A DNA stretch of 64,000 nucleotides from Micromonospora echinofusca (lineage in GTDB: Bacteria > Actinomycetota > Actinomycetes > Mycobacteriales > Micromonosporaceae): NCBI RefSeq assembly GCF_900091445.1, contig NZ_LT607733.1, forward strand, positions 5,049,001 to 5,113,000, written 5' to 3'. The position numbers and the translations under genes were made by a program. Positions within the stretch are counted from its first letter, which is position 1; each line of letters begins with the position of its first letter. The notes under the pieces were generated by a model. The model ran no database searches. It worked only from the letters and a program-made list of their open reading frames with translations, and was not told where the DNA came from. Positions 19,917 to 28,816 of the stretch are shown one piece after another.

Positions 19917-22220
19917 ATGTCGGATGGGGACGCGCAGCTTCGGGTCGGGTTCAGACGACACCTGAGGACCCACGTCGTACGCGGGGACGCCGTCTACGTG
20001 CTCTCCGAGCGCGGTGCCACCTCGGTCAGCGGCGCACACGTGGAGGCCCTGGCGCCGCTGCTCGACGGCACCCGTGGTCTCGCCGAACTCGTCCGGGACA
20101 GTCCACCCGGGATCTCGTCGGCCGAGATCGGCACGGTCGTCCGGCGGCTCGTCGACGCCGGCCTGGTCACGTTGCGACCCGCGGCGCAGGCGGCCGCCGG
20201 GGAGCCCGCGCTCGCGTACTGGGAGGCGGCGGGCCTGGACGCCACCGCGGCCGTGCGGGCCACGGCCGCCGCCCGGGTGGAGCTCGTCCACGTCGGCGGC
20301 GACCCGGTTGGCGCCGGGGCGGCAGAAACCGCGCTGCGGGCGGCAGGATTGACGGTGACCCAGGTTTCCGGGAACTATTCGGGCTCCCCCGCCGACTTAT
20401 CGATTGTGCTCTGTGCGGACTATCTCGACGAGGGGCTGGCGGCCGTCGACGCCGCGCATCGCGCCGCGCGCCGGCCCTGGCTCCTCGCGAAGCCCGGCGG
20501 CGCACAGGTGTGGGTGGGGCCGGTGTTCGACCCCGCCGCCGCGACCGCGTGCTGGCACTGCCTGGCGCACCGGCTGCGCGGGCACCGTCAGGCCGAGACG
20601 CGCCTGCGCGCCGTCGCCGGGCCCGGCACGGAGGTCACCGCTCCCCCGGTGTCGCTGCCCCCGCTCGGCGCCGCCGCCCTGCACCTGGTGGCGCTGGAGG
20701 CCACCAAGTGGACGGCCGGTCTCCGCCACGACGGGCAGCGCGCGGTGTGGACGCTGGACAGCCTCACGATGCACGGCACCCACCACGAGGTGCGCGCGCG
20801 GCCGCAGTGCCCGGAGTGCGGCGATCCCGGCATCGAGCGCGACCGGGCCTTCCGCCCGGTGCCGCTGCGCAGCCGGCCGAAGGCGTCGCGCTCCGGCGGC
20901 AGCCACCGCGCCCTGCCCCCGGAACGGGTGCTGCACGACTACGGGCACCTGGTCAGCCCGGTCAGCGGCGTGGTCAAGGAGATCAGCCGCGACGGGCGGG
21001 GCCCGGCCTTCCTCAACTCGTTCCGCTCCGGGCCGAACCTGGCGATGACGACGCGCAGGAACGCCGAGCAGATGCGCTTCGCGCTGCGTGCCGAGAACGG
21101 CGGCAAGGGCGTCACCCCCCTGCACGCCGAGGTGAGCGCGCTCTGCGAGGCCGTCGAGCGGCACAGCGCCTACTTCCACGGCGACGAGGCCCGCGTCACG
21201 GGCAGCTACGCCGAGCTGGCCGGCACCGCCATCCACCCCGACGAGTGCCTGCTGTTCGACGAGCGCCAGTACGCCGACCGGGCCCGCTGGAACGCCACCT
21301 GCTCGCCGTTCCAGTACGTCTGCGCGCCGTTCGACGACGCCGCCGTGACGAGCTGGACGCCGGTGTGGTCGCTCACCGGGCAGCGGCACCGGCTGCTGCC
21401 CACCTCGATGCTCTACTTCAACGTGCCGGAGGAGCACGGCGGCGCATCGCTGTGCGCGGACTCCAACGGCAACGCCGCCGGCAGCAGCCTGGAGGACGCC
21501 CTGCTCCAGGGCCTGCTGGAGCTGGTGGAACGCGACGCGGTGGCCCTGTGGTGGTACAACCGCACCCGGGCCCCCGCGGTCGACCTGGACAGTTTCGGCG
21601 ACCGCTGGATCGACGAGCTGCGCGAGGTCTACGCGGGCCTGCACCGCGAGGTCTGGGTCCTCGACGTGTCGTCGGACGTGGGCGTACCCACCATGGCCGC
21701 GCTGTCCCGGCGCACCGACAAGCGGTGCGAGGACATCATGTTCGGATTCGGGGCGCACCCGGATCCGCGTGCGGCGTTGGCCCGCGCGCTCACCGAGATG
21801 AACCAGTTGATGCCGACCGTGGCGGAGGTCGGCGACGACGACGGCGGGTACGGCTGGTCCGATCCCGACGCCGTACGGTGGTGGCGCACCGCCACCTGGG
21901 CCGGGGACGCCTACCTGCGCCCCGATCCGGCGGTGCCGGCGCGCCGGCTCACCGACTACCGCCACGCCCCGACGGACGACCTGCTGTCGGACGTCCGCTC
22001 GGTGCAGCACAGGCTGGAGGCGCTGGGGCTCGACGTGCTCGTGCTCGACCAGACCCGTCCGGACGTCGGGCTCCCCGTGGTGAAGGCCATCGTGCCGGGG
22101 ATGCGCGGCTTCTGGGCGAGGTTCGCGCCGGGCCGGCTCTTCGACGTCCCGGTGCAGCTCGGCAGGCTCGACCGTCCCACGGAGTACGAGAACCTCAACC
22201 CGATACCACTTTTCGTGTAG
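19917..22220 (+). CDS. TOMM cyclodehydratase: leader-binding/ThiF-like domain fused to YcaO
   Basis: 767 residues. The N-terminal half (about 1-320) is the TOMM leader-binding and partner domain, with the paired zinc motifs CWHC (about 211) and CPEC (about 298). The C-terminal half (about 330-767) is a SagD-like YcaO, with SPVSGVVKEI, EAVERHSAYF, NGNAAGSSLEDALLQGLLEL and a Pro-containing tail NPIPLFV. This family uses ATP to cyclise Cys/Ser/Thr residues of a peptide to azolines, and the next gene would oxidise these to azoles. Start at the ATG 19917 with a GGGGG run 6 bp upstream; a GTG at 19893 is possible. No precursor peptide is adjacent, which is unusual. The substrate may be encoded elsewhere, or the pair may act on a carrier-bound substrate (speculative). 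Confidence 0.93.
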   Translation: MSDGDAQLRVGFRRHLRTHVVRGDAVYVLSERGATSVSGAHVEALAPLLDGTRGLAELVRDSPPGISSAEIGTVVRRLVDAGLVTLRPAAQAAAGEPALAYWEAAGLDATAAVRATAAARVELVHVGGDPVGAGAAETALRAAGLTVTQVSGNYSGSPADLSIVLCADYLDEGLAAVDAAHRAARRPWLLAKPGGAQVWVGPVFDPAAATACWHCLAHRLRGHRQAETRLRAVAGPGTEVTAPPVSLPPLGAAALHLVALEATKWTAGLRHDGQRAVWTLDSLTMHGTHHEVRARPQCPECGDPGIERDRAFRPVPLRSRPKASRSGGSHRALPPERVLHDYGHLVSPVSGVVKEISRDGRGPAFLNSFRSGPNLAMTTRRNAEQMRFALRAENGGKGVTPLHAEVSALCEAVERHSAYFHGDEARVTGSYAELAGTAIHPDECLLFDERQYADRARWNATCSPFQYVCAPFDDAAVTSWTPVWSLTGQRHRLLPTSMLYFNVPEEHGGASLCADSNGNAAGSSLEDALLQGLLELVERDAVALWWYNRTRAPAVDLDSFGDRWIDELREVYAGLHREVWVLDVSSDVGVPTMAALSRRTDKRCEDIMFGFGAHPDPRAALARALTEMNQLMPTVAEVGDDDGGYGWSDPDAVRWWRTATWAGDAYLRPDPAVPARRLTDYRHAPTDDLLSDVRSVQHRLEALGLDVLVLDQTRPDVGLPVVKAIVPGMRGFWARFAPGRLFDVPVQLGRLDRPTEYENLNPIPLFV

Positions 22221-22265
22221 AGCGGGCGCACGCGGCGTCACCGCCACGCCCGTCGAGGAGCCAGG

Positions 22266-23735
22266 TTGCCATCCGACGCCGACACCTCCCGCCCCGGACC
22301 GAGCCTGTCGCTGTGGTCCTTCCGGGACGACGTGACCATCGAGACGGCTGAGGACGGCGGTCTGACGGTCCTCAGCCGCTGGGGCGACGTCCCGGTGGGC
22401 CGTCCCGCGCCCTCGGTCGAGGAGGTCCTGCACCGGATGACGTACGGGCCGGTCGCGCTCGGCAACGTCGCCGGGTTGGACGCGCGTGCCCTCAGGTCGG
22501 TCTTCGACCGGCTGCCGGGCCGGATAGTCCGCTCCCTCGGCTCGCGGGACTCGCCGGTGCCGCTGCTGTCCGTGCAGCCGGTGTCCCCGCTGGGGGTGCT
22601 GGAGCTGCCGGAGGTGGCCGGGGACCGGCCGTTGCGGCTGTCCCGGTTCGCGTTCGCGCACCAGCGGGACGGCGAGCTGGTGATCGAGTCCCCGCTGTCG
22701 CACCACCGGGTGGTGCTGCACCGGCCGCAGGCGGCGCTGGTGCTGGGCGCGCTTCCCCGCGCGACCACCAGCGTCGATGTCGCGCGGAGGGTCGACCTGG
22801 CGCTGCCGGTCGTGGCCGACGTCGTCGCCCACCTCGCCGGCGCGGGCATGGTCGTCCTCGGCGAGGACGGCACGTCGGTGTTCCGCGAGGACACCGATCC
22901 CGCGCTGCTGCTCTGGTCGCCGTACGACCTGTTGTTCCATTCGCGCAGCAGACTCGGCACCCACGACGAGCCCGCCGGCGCGACGTTCCGGCACGTCGCG
23001 ACCCTGCCTCCGCCGGCCGCCGCGAAGCCGGCGCCCGACGGGCCGCGGATCCCGATGTACCGCCCGCCCGCGGCGGTCCCGCACGGCATGACCCTCACCG
23101 ATGCCATCGACGGCCGCCGCTCCGTGCGGACGTTCGCGGACGCGGCTCCGTCCGCCCGGGAGCTCGGGGAGCTGCTGTTCCACGCGGCGCGGGTCCGGAT
23201 GCAGGCCACGGCCACCGCACCCGACAACGTGCGGTACACGGTGACGCGGCGTCCGTACCCCAGCGCGGGTTCGCTGTACGAGCTGGAGCTGTACCTGACG
23301 GTGGACCGCTCGCCGGACCTGCGGCGCGGCATCTACCACTACAGCCCGGCGGAGCACGCGCTGACGCTCGTCAACGCCACCCCGGCCGACGTCGACGAGC
23401 TGCTCGACAATGCGCGCGTGTCGATCGGCGGCCGGCGGCCTCCACCGGTGCTGATCACCATGACGGCGCGCGTGGGACGACTCTCCTGGGTGTACGACAG
23501 CATTTCCTACGCCACCACCCTGAAGCACGTCGGCATGCTCCAGCAGACGCTCTGCCTCGTGGCGACGATGCTCGGCCTCGCCACGAGCGCCCTCACCATG
23601 GGCGACGCCAGGGTTTCCGCGTCGGCGTTCGGGCTCGACTGGCCGGCGGAGGTCGGGGTCGGCGAATTCGCCATCGGACTACCCGAAAACGACATTTCCT
23701 GTAACGAGGAGTATCTGGGCGTGCACGGAATGTGA
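22266..23735 (+). CDS. SagB-type (McbC-like) FMN azoline dehydrogenase
   Basis: 489 residues. The N-terminal 260 residues are a SagB-type accessory region and the nitroreductase-like domain covers about 270-489 (RRSVRTFADAAPSARELGEL, YPSAGSLYELELYL, GLATSALTMGD). It should use FMN to oxidise azolines made by the YcaO enzyme to thiazoles or oxazoles. The TTG start at 22266 is supported by GAGGAG with a 5-bp spacer and by the lack of any better start. It lies 45 bp after the YcaO gene, so the two are probably one transcript, and a low-GC stretch follows its stop. Other members of the nitroreductase superfamily reduce rather than oxidise, but the neighbour makes azoline oxidation most likely. 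Confidence 0.9.
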   Translation: MPSDADTSRPGPSLSLWSFRDDVTIETAEDGGLTVLSRWGDVPVGRPAPSVEEVLHRMTYGPVALGNVAGLDARALRSVFDRLPGRIVRSLGSRDSPVPLLSVQPVSPLGVLELPEVAGDRPLRLSRFAFAHQRDGELVIESPLSHHRVVLHRPQAALVLGALPRATTSVDVARRVDLALPVVADVVAHLAGAGMVVLGEDGTSVFREDTDPALLLWSPYDLLFHSRSRLGTHDEPAGATFRHVATLPPPAAAKPAPDGPRIPMYRPPAAVPHGMTLTDAIDGRRSVRTFADAAPSARELGELLFHAARVRMQATATAPDNVRYTVTRRPYPSAGSLYELELYLTVDRSPDLRRGIYHYSPAEHALTLVNATPADVDELLDNARVSIGGRRPPPVLITMTARVGRLSWVYDSISYATTLKHVGMLQQTLCLVATMLGLATSALTMGDARVSASAFGLDWPAEVGVGEFAIGLPENDISCNEEYLGVHGM

Positions 23736-23866
23736 ATGAGCCGATCGGCCTATGGTAAACGGCTTTGCGGCAGTTCACGCGAAGGCGTGGAAAAAGAGCA
23801 TTCATGATACGAGCGGACGCGTGATAGAACGGGGTTAATTGCGCCGGCCCGACAGGGGATGCCAAG
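23736..23866. promoter_or_regulatory. Low-GC leader upstream of the response regulator
   Basis: 131 bp, noticeably poorer in GC than its surroundings. It holds a possible 28-residue ORF from ATG 23754 (MVNGFAAVHAKAWKK...) with no clear ribosome site. It most likely carries the promoter of the response-regulator gene. Confidence 0.4.
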
Positions 23867-24472
23867 TTGATCAAGGTGTTGTTGGCCGAGGACATGCACA
23901 TGGTCCGCGATGCGCTGGTGGCGTTGCTCAACCTCGAGCCGGACATCGAGGTCGTCGCCGCGGTCGCCTCGGGCACGGAGATCCTGCCCATGGCGCAGCG
24001 GTTCCGGCCCGACGTCGCGGTGATCGACATCGACCTGCCGGGCAAGGACGGGCTCTCCGCGATCGGCGACATCCAGGCCCACCTGCCGGAGATCCGCACC
24101 CTGGTCCTGACCGCGCTCGGCCGGCCCGGCACCCTGCGCCGGGCGCTGTCGGCCAAGGCGACCGGCTTCCTGCTGAAGGACGCCCCGACCGAGCAGTTGG
24201 TCGAGGCGATCCGCAGCGTCGCCGCCGGCCGCCGGGTCGTCGACAGTCAGCTCGCGATGTCGGCCTGGGACAGCGCCGAGTGCCCGCTCACGGCGCGCGA
24301 GACGGAGGTCCTGCGCCTCACCGCGGAGGGGCTCCAGGCCGTCGACATCGCGGCCCAGATGTTCCTGTCAGTCGGGACCGTCCGCAACTACCTCACGACG
24401 ATCGTCAACAAGCTCGCCGCGCGCAACCGCGTCGACGCCATCCGCCTCGCCCGGGAGGCCGGCTGGCTGTGA
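23867..24472 (+). CDS. NarL/LuxR-family two-component response regulator
   Basis: 201 residues: receiver domain (acidic pair in LLAEDMHMV, phospho-acceptor Asp54 in VIDIDLPGKDG, Lys in LLKDAP) and a C-terminal LuxR helix-turn-helix (LTARETEVLRLTAEG ... VGTVRNYLTTI). The TTG start is supported by AGGGGA 8 bp upstream; no ATG lies nearby. It is the natural partner of the convergent histidine kinase, whose 3' end overlaps this gene by 105 bp. It probably controls the adjacent biosynthetic operons, possibly sensing membrane state as in DesR-type systems (inference from family only). Confidence 0.93.
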   Translation: MIKVLLAEDMHMVRDALVALLNLEPDIEVVAAVASGTEILPMAQRFRPDVAVIDIDLPGKDGLSAIGDIQAHLPEIRTLVLTALGRPGTLRRALSAKATGFLLKDAPTEQLVEAIRSVAAGRRVVDSQLAMSAWDSAECPLTARETEVLRLTAEGLQAVDIAAQMFLSVGTVRNYLTTIVNKLAARNRVDAIRLAREAGWL

Positions 24473-25639
24473 CCGGGACGGCTGCTGACGCTCCTGGCGC
24501 AGCGGCACCTCGGCGTGCAGCCGGAACCGGTCCGGCTGCTGCTCGACCGTCAGCGATCCGCCGATCTCCTGGGCGCGTACGGACAGGTTGCGCAGGCCGT
24601 TGCGGCCGCTGCTCGGATCCCGGCGCGGCCCGACGGCCAGGTCGTCGTTGACGATCTCGATCCAGGCGTCGTCCTGCGTCTGGCGGATGGTGATGTCGCA
24701 GCGCCTGGCCTTGCTGTGCCGCAGGATGTTGGTGACCCCCTCCCGCAGCACCGTGGCGAGCACCGTGCTCACCTGGACCGGCAGGTCGAGGTGGTCGCTG
24801 TCCAGTTGCACCTGGATGTCCGCGGCGCTGAGCACCGACACGGCCGAGCGGCACTCCTCCTCCAGCGACAGTTCCCGGTAGCCGCTGGCGACGGTCCGTG
24901 CGTCGGAGAGGGCGACCCGCGATATCTCCAGGATCTCCAGCAGGTGGTCGCTCGCCTCCTGCGGGGACTTCTCCATCAGCCGGTGCACCAGCTCGATCTT
25001 GAGCGAGATCGCGGAGAGGCTGTAGCCGAGCAGGTCGTGCAGGTCGCGGGCGAAGCGCAGCCGCTCGCGCAGTACCGCCATGCGCGCGATCTCCGCGCGG
25101 CTCTCCTGCACCTCGACGACGAGCGCGGTCAGCCGGGACAACCCGTACACCACGAGCCCCGTCGTGACGGTGGAGATCGCGGTGTAGAGCATGTCGATCG
25201 GCGCGCGGGTGAACAGCCACTGGGCGAGGGCCATCGACAGCACGATGAAGGAGAAGGCCGTCCAGGCCGGGATGGCCCGCAGCACGAGCAGCACGCTGCC
25301 GGCCAGGAAGCCCGGCATGCCGACCCACGCCTGGCCGAAGATCAGGATCGGCAGGTAGACCAGCGCCGCCTGGGCGGCCAGGAGGCCGAAGCCCAACGGC
25401 GACCGGAGGCGCCCGTGGTCCCGGCCGTACCACAGCAGCTGCATGGCCATCAGGGCGGCGATGCACGTGAACGACAGTGCGATGGCGACCGGGCCGACCG
25501 GCAGGAACATGACGTGGAGGAAGCCGATGAGACTGATGCTGGCGAAGACGGCGGTGACGACGCCCATCGCGAGACGCGGCGCCGGTAGCGGCGCGGCCCC
25601 TTGCGATGATGAGCGCCCTGGTGTGACGGTGAGGTTCAC
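24368..25639 (-). CDS. Membrane sensor histidine kinase (HisKA_3 type)
   Basis: About 423 residues from GTG 25639. Five or six hydrophobic segments occupy the first 170 residues, followed by the dimerisation/phospho-acceptor motif RFARDLHDLLGYSLSAI with His near 202 and an ATPase domain with N-box REGVTNILRHS and a GRNGLRNL glycine motif. Pairing with the NarL-type regulator at 23867-24472 is very likely. The start is uncertain: the frame is open to 25771, but the extra residues look non-coding and have no good ribosome site. The last 35 codons run antisense through the end of the regulator gene, giving a Gln/Arg-rich tail of doubtful function. Confidence 0.88.
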   Translation of the reverse strand: MNLTVTPGRSSSQGAAPLPAPRLAMGVVTAVFASISLIGFLHVMFLPVGPVAIALSFTCIAALMAMQLLWYGRDHGRLRSPLGFGLLAAQAALVYLPILIFGQAWVGMPGFLAGSVLLVLRAIPAWTAFSFIVLSMALAQWLFTRAPIDMLYTAISTVTTGLVVYGLSRLTALVVEVQESRAEIARMAVLRERLRFARDLHDLLGYSLSAISLKIELVHRLMEKSPQEASDHLLEILEISRVALSDARTVASGYRELSLEEECRSAVSVLSAADIQVQLDSDHLDLPVQVSTVLATVLREGVTNILRHSKARRCDITIRQTQDDAWIEIVNDDLAVGPRRDPSSGRNGLRNLSVRAQEIGGSLTVEQQPDRFRLHAEVPLRQERQQPSRSQPAGLPGEADGVDAVARGELVDDRREVVADGPD

Positions 25640-26033
25640 GGCAGCAGCGCTCTCGTGTGCTCTAGCGCAGCCGGCGTACGTCCCGAGGCCAACTCGCCCC
25701 GCATCTCGTTCGGCCGGCCCCCCGCCGACCGCGATGCCCGCTGGCGGGCGTCGGTCCAACAACCACGGCACACTCTCCCCAGTGATCGACCCGACGGCGG
25801 GAATGGTCCTCGTCAGCCCGCGCGAGCCCGTGCGGGCGAGTGGACGCCCGCCCGGCGCCCAAAGCCCACAGAGTTGTTACGCAACGCAAACGTTTTTGAA
25901 CGGATTCCCGACCGCGAATTGCAATGTGCCCCTACGGACACCTTCCCCCTTGAGGGTCGACCTTTCCACAAAAAAATGACGATCGTCAAGCACTCACCCT
26001 GCCCACCGCAGCGCGAAAGGGTCCTAATCGATG
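25640..26033. promoter_or_regulatory. 394-bp intergenic region with an AT-rich pocket
   Basis: It lies between the kinase start and the end of the sigma-factor gene, both on the minus strand. The half nearest the kinase is GC-rich with no credible gene. About 25870-26030 is markedly AT-rich, with runs such as CAAACGTTTTT and AAAAAAATGAC. It probably includes the kinase promoter and the end of the sigma-factor transcript. Confidence 0.45.
25977..25988. promoter_or_regulatory. 12-bp perfect palindrome TGACGATCGTCA, candidate operator
   Basis: TGACGATCGTCA is a perfect dyad immediately after a run of A in the AT-rich pocket 338 bp upstream of the kinase start and 46 bp past the sigma-factor stop. 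It may be an operator or part of a transcript end. The length is modest, so chance is possible. Confidence 0.3.
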
Positions 26034-26678
26034 CTAGGGAACATTTGCCGCCGTCACGTCATATCCTCTAGTCGGGACATTTGAGGCGGTGACCAGTGTG
26101 GGCCGCCGGGGCAGCGCCGGACGCGGTCGCGAGGCCGGTGCCAGCACCGATGCGAGGTCGCGGCGGGCCCGCGCGACGCGGGAGCGGATCGTGCCCACGG
26201 GGCAGCCGCACAGCTTGGCCGCCTCCGCGTATCCGAGGCCGACCACCTGCGTCAGTACGAACGCGGCGCGGCGGGCCGCGGGCAGCGTACGCACCGCGAG
26301 GTTGAGCGCGACCGTGTCGTCCGGGCCCGGCAGGTGGTGGGCCCTCGACCGCTCCGCGCTGGCCTGCCAGTCCGGAACGGACACGGTCCGGGGCCGGCAC
26401 GCGGCGGCGCGGAAATGGTCGGCGGCCACGTGCCGCGCGATGGCCAGCAGCCAGGCCCGCGCGTGGTGGCGCCCGGTGAACTGGTGCGCGCTGCTCAGCG
26501 CGCGTACGAACGTCTCCTGCGTCAGGTCCTCGGCGTCGGCGTGCCCCACCAGGTAGACCAGGAAGCGCCAGATGTCACGCTGCGTGCTGCGGACGAGCGG
26601 GTCCCCCGCGGAACGGTCGCCCCGCCCGACGGCCAGGACCAGAGCCGTTACCGCGCTTTCTCCCAGTGGCTCCGACAT
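26034..26678 (-). CDS. ECF-type RNA polymerase sigma factor
   Basis: 214 residues. Region 2 (LVRSTQRDIWRFL, DAEDLTQETFVRAL, HARAWLLAIARH) and region 4 (LPAARRAAFVLTQVVGLGYAEAA, GTIRSRVARARRDL) are both clear. There is no receiver, TPR or SnoaL extension and no membrane anti-sigma gene beside it, so its control is not evident. It lies between the two-component system and the ABC importer, downstream of the hairpin that ends the metallophore operon. The first ATG (26678) is used. The last 25 residues (ASRPRPALPRR...) are an unstructured extension. It could direct transcription of the metallophore or PKS operons, by analogy with metal-starvation ECF factors, but nothing here proves that. Confidence 0.9.
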   Translation of the reverse strand: MSEPLGESAVTALVLAVGRGDRSAGDPLVRSTQRDIWRFLVYLVGHADAEDLTQETFVRALSSAHQFTGRHHARAWLLAIARHVAADHFRAAACRPRTVSVPDWQASAERSRAHHLPGPDDTVALNLAVRTLPAARRAAFVLTQVVGLGYAEAAKLCGCPVGTIRSRVARARRDLASVLAPASRPRPALPRRPTLVTASNVPTRGYDVTAANVP

Positions 26679-26846
26679 GTATTCACGTTATCGGTCCCGA
26701 ATGCGGGGAAGAACGGCTTCCAGTGGTAGTCCAGCCGACCTCATCGCCGGGAACCAGAATTCGTTGGAACCGTCTGACCAGGGTGCTTCGCACAGCGGGG
26801 ATCGCGCGGGGGACGGCTGCGCACGGGCGCGGGCAGACACGGCGAC

Positions 26847-26882
26847 GGGGCCGCCGTCGGACGCGCGCCCGACGACGGCCCC
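26847..26882. terminator. Strong hairpin ending the metallophore operon
   Basis: 14-bp stem (GGGGCCGCCGTCGG at 26847-26860, partner at 26869-26882 with one mismatch) around an 8-nt loop, 53 bp beyond the ABC ATPase stop. Like many actinomycete terminators it lacks a U tract. Its position at the end of a 15-kb co-directional run fits an intrinsic terminator. Confidence 0.6.
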
Positions 26883-26934
26883 ACCTCCGCGCCGCCGCAC
26901 AGCACGGCGCGGACGCTTACGCCGACCCCTCGAC

Positions 26935-27714
26935 TCAGCCGGCCCGGGCCAGGGGCCGGGCACCGTACGTGACGCGGACGACCCCGTCGTCGTGACGTTC
27001 CGTCTCGGCGGTGACCCCGAAGACCCCGGAGAGCACCTGGGGCGTGAGCGCCTCCAGCACCGGCCCGGAAGCGACCACCTGCCCGCGGTCCAGCACGACG
27101 AGGCGGTCGCAGCTGCGCACCGCGAGATCCAGGTCGTGCAGCACCGCCAGCGTGGTGACCGCCAGCGTGTGCACCAGTTCCAACAGCTCGAAACGGGCCC
27201 GGATGTCCAGGTGGTTGGTCGGCTCGTCGAGCACCAGCAGTTGCGGCTGCTGCGCGAGCGCCCGGGCGAGCAGCACGCGCTGCCGCTCGCCGCCGGACAG
27301 CGAGCCGTAGATCCGGTCCGCGTGCCCCAGCATGCCGGTGCGCTCCAGCGCGTCGGCGACGATGTCGTGGTCATCGGTCGTCTCGCGGGCGAACACCCCC
27401 TTGTGCGGCGTACGGCCCAGCGCGGCGACCTCCCGCACGGTCAGCCCCGGCGGGGTGGGGCTGTTCTGCAACACGGCGGCGGTGCGCCGCGCGGCCGCCC
27501 GCGCCGACAGCGACCAGACGTCCTCCTCGCCGAGCAGCACCTGCCCACCGGCGGGCCGGACCGACCGGTAGATGGTCCGCAGGAGCGTGGACTTGCCGCT
27601 GCCGTTGGGACCGATCAGGCCGACGACCTCGCCGGGCGCGACCTCCATGCTGACGTCGCGGAGGATCGGCGTGGCGCCGATGGAGACACATACCTGCTGC
27701 ACCTGAAGCTTCAT
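26935..27714 (-). CDS. Siderophore/metallophore ABC importer ATPase (FecE type)
   Basis: 259 residues. Walker A GPNGSGKST near residue 40, signature LSGGERQRVLLARAL, Walker B LLVLDEPTNHLDI, and switch His in AVLHDLDLAVR. This is the FecE/FhuC/BtuD family that drives uptake of metal chelates. Its ATG overlaps the permease stop by 4 bp (ATGA), so it should be translationally coupled. It is the last gene of the run that begins with the KAS III gene and includes the isonitrile NRPS, so the likely substrate is the pathway product with bound metal (inference). Confidence 0.93.
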   Translation of the reverse strand: MKLQVQQVCVSIGATPILRDVSMEVAPGEVVGLIGPNGSGKSTLLRTIYRSVRPAGGQVLLGEEDVWSLSARAAARRTAAVLQNSPTPPGLTVREVAALGRTPHKGVFARETTDDHDIVADALERTGMLGHADRIYGSLSGGERQRVLLARALAQQPQLLVLDEPTNHLDIRARFELLELVHTLAVTTLAVLHDLDLAVRSCDRLVVLDRGQVVASGPVLEALTPQVLSGVFGVTAETERHDDGVVRVTYGARPLARAG

Positions 27715-28811
27715 GAGTGGGACAGGCTCCTATCCCGGCGCATCAGCCAGATGAAGAACGGTGCGCCGAAGAGGGCGGTCAGGATGTTGAGGGGCAGCTC
27801 GTTCGGCGGATCGACCGTCCGGCACAGCAGGTCGACGACCACGAGGTAGACCGCGCCGACGAGCGCGGCGAGGGGCAGGACCCGGCGGTGGTCCACGCCG
27901 AACGCGAGCCGCACCAGGTGCGGCACCATCAACCCGACGAAGCCGATGCCCCCGGCCACGGCGATGAGCACGCCCGCGAGCAGCGACGTCAGGACGATCG
28001 CCACGATCCGCAGCCGCTTGACGTCGATCCCCAGGGCGGTCGCCGACTCGTCGCCGGTGACGAGCGCGTTGAACTGCCGGGCGTACAGGGTCAGCAGCAG
28101 GGTCACCGCGAGGACGACCACGCCCGCGACCTGGAGTTGCTCCCAGCGGGCGCCCGCGACGCTGCCCAGCAGCCAGAACATGATCTGGCGCATGTTGTTG
28201 GGCGTCGTCTGCAACTGGAGCAGGCTCGTGATCGAGGTGAACACGTAGCTGATCGCGACCCCCGCGAGCACGAGTCGGACCGGGTTGAGCCGGCCCTGCT
28301 GCTGCCCGAGGGTGAAGACCAGCGCCACCGCCAGCATCGCGCCGACGAACGCCGCGCCCGACACCCCGAGGCCGCCGGCCGCGCCCGCGCCCAGCGCCAT
28401 CACGGTGACGGCGCCGACCGAACCGCCCGCCGACACCCCGAGGATGAAGGGGTCGGCGAGCGGGTTGGCCACGAGGGCCTGCAACACGACGCCCGCCACC
28501 GCGAGCCCGGCGCCGCAGAGCGCCGCCAGCAGCACCCGGGGAATCCGGAAGGTCCAGACGATCTGGTCGTGGGCCGGGTCCACGTCGGCGGTCGAACCGG
28601 TCAGGTGCGCCCAGACGATCCGGCCGGTGTCGCCGACGGAGACCTGCACCGACCCGACGGCCGCCGCGACGAGGACCAGCACGACAAGCAGTACGCCGAG
28701 CACGAGCAGACACAGCGGAAGGGGCGCGCCGTGCAGTGGGGCCGGGCGGGCGACATTGCCCTTCGGCGCGGCCGTCGCCCGACCCTTCACGGAACGTGAC
28801 ATCGTGGTCAT
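27711..28811 (-). CDS. Metallophore ABC importer permease (FecCD family)
   Basis: 366 residues with about ten membrane segments. Recognised from FRIPRVLLAALCGAGLAVAG, LQALVANPLADPFILGVS, GGIGFVGLMVPHLVRL (the contact loop for the ATPase) and the LGIDVKRL loop. A cytosolic Lys/Arg-rich N-terminus precedes the first helix. Start ATG 28811 lies 5 bp beyond the binding-protein stop, and the stop overlaps the ATPase start. Only one permease gene is present, so it would act as a homodimer, as in BtuC-type importers. Substrate inferred from the operon. Confidence 0.93.
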   Translation of the reverse strand: MTTMSRSVKGRATAAPKGNVARPAPLHGAPLPLCLLVLGVLLVVLVLVAAAVGSVQVSVGDTGRIVWAHLTGSTADVDPAHDQIVWTFRIPRVLLAALCGAGLAVAGVVLQALVANPLADPFILGVSAGGSVGAVTVMALGAGAAGGLGVSGAAFVGAMLAVALVFTLGQQQGRLNPVRLVLAGVAISYVFTSITSLLQLQTTPNNMRQIMFWLLGSVAGARWEQLQVAGVVVLAVTLLLTLYARQFNALVTGDESATALGIDVKRLRIVAIVLTSLLAGVLIAVAGGIGFVGLMVPHLVRLAFGVDHRRVLPLAALVGAVYLVVVDLLCRTVDPPNELPLNILTALFGAPFFIWLMRRDRSLSHS

Positions 28812-28816
28812 GGCGC

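Noticed and set aside
20397..23528. 1,043-residue minus-strand frame across the YcaO and SagB genes
   Set aside because: Low-complexity translation with no motifs; antisense shadow of two well-supported enzymes.
23754..23840. 28-residue ORF after the SagB gene as azole precursor
   Set aside because: No ribosome site, no Cys, only two Ser and one Thr, and no leader-like region.
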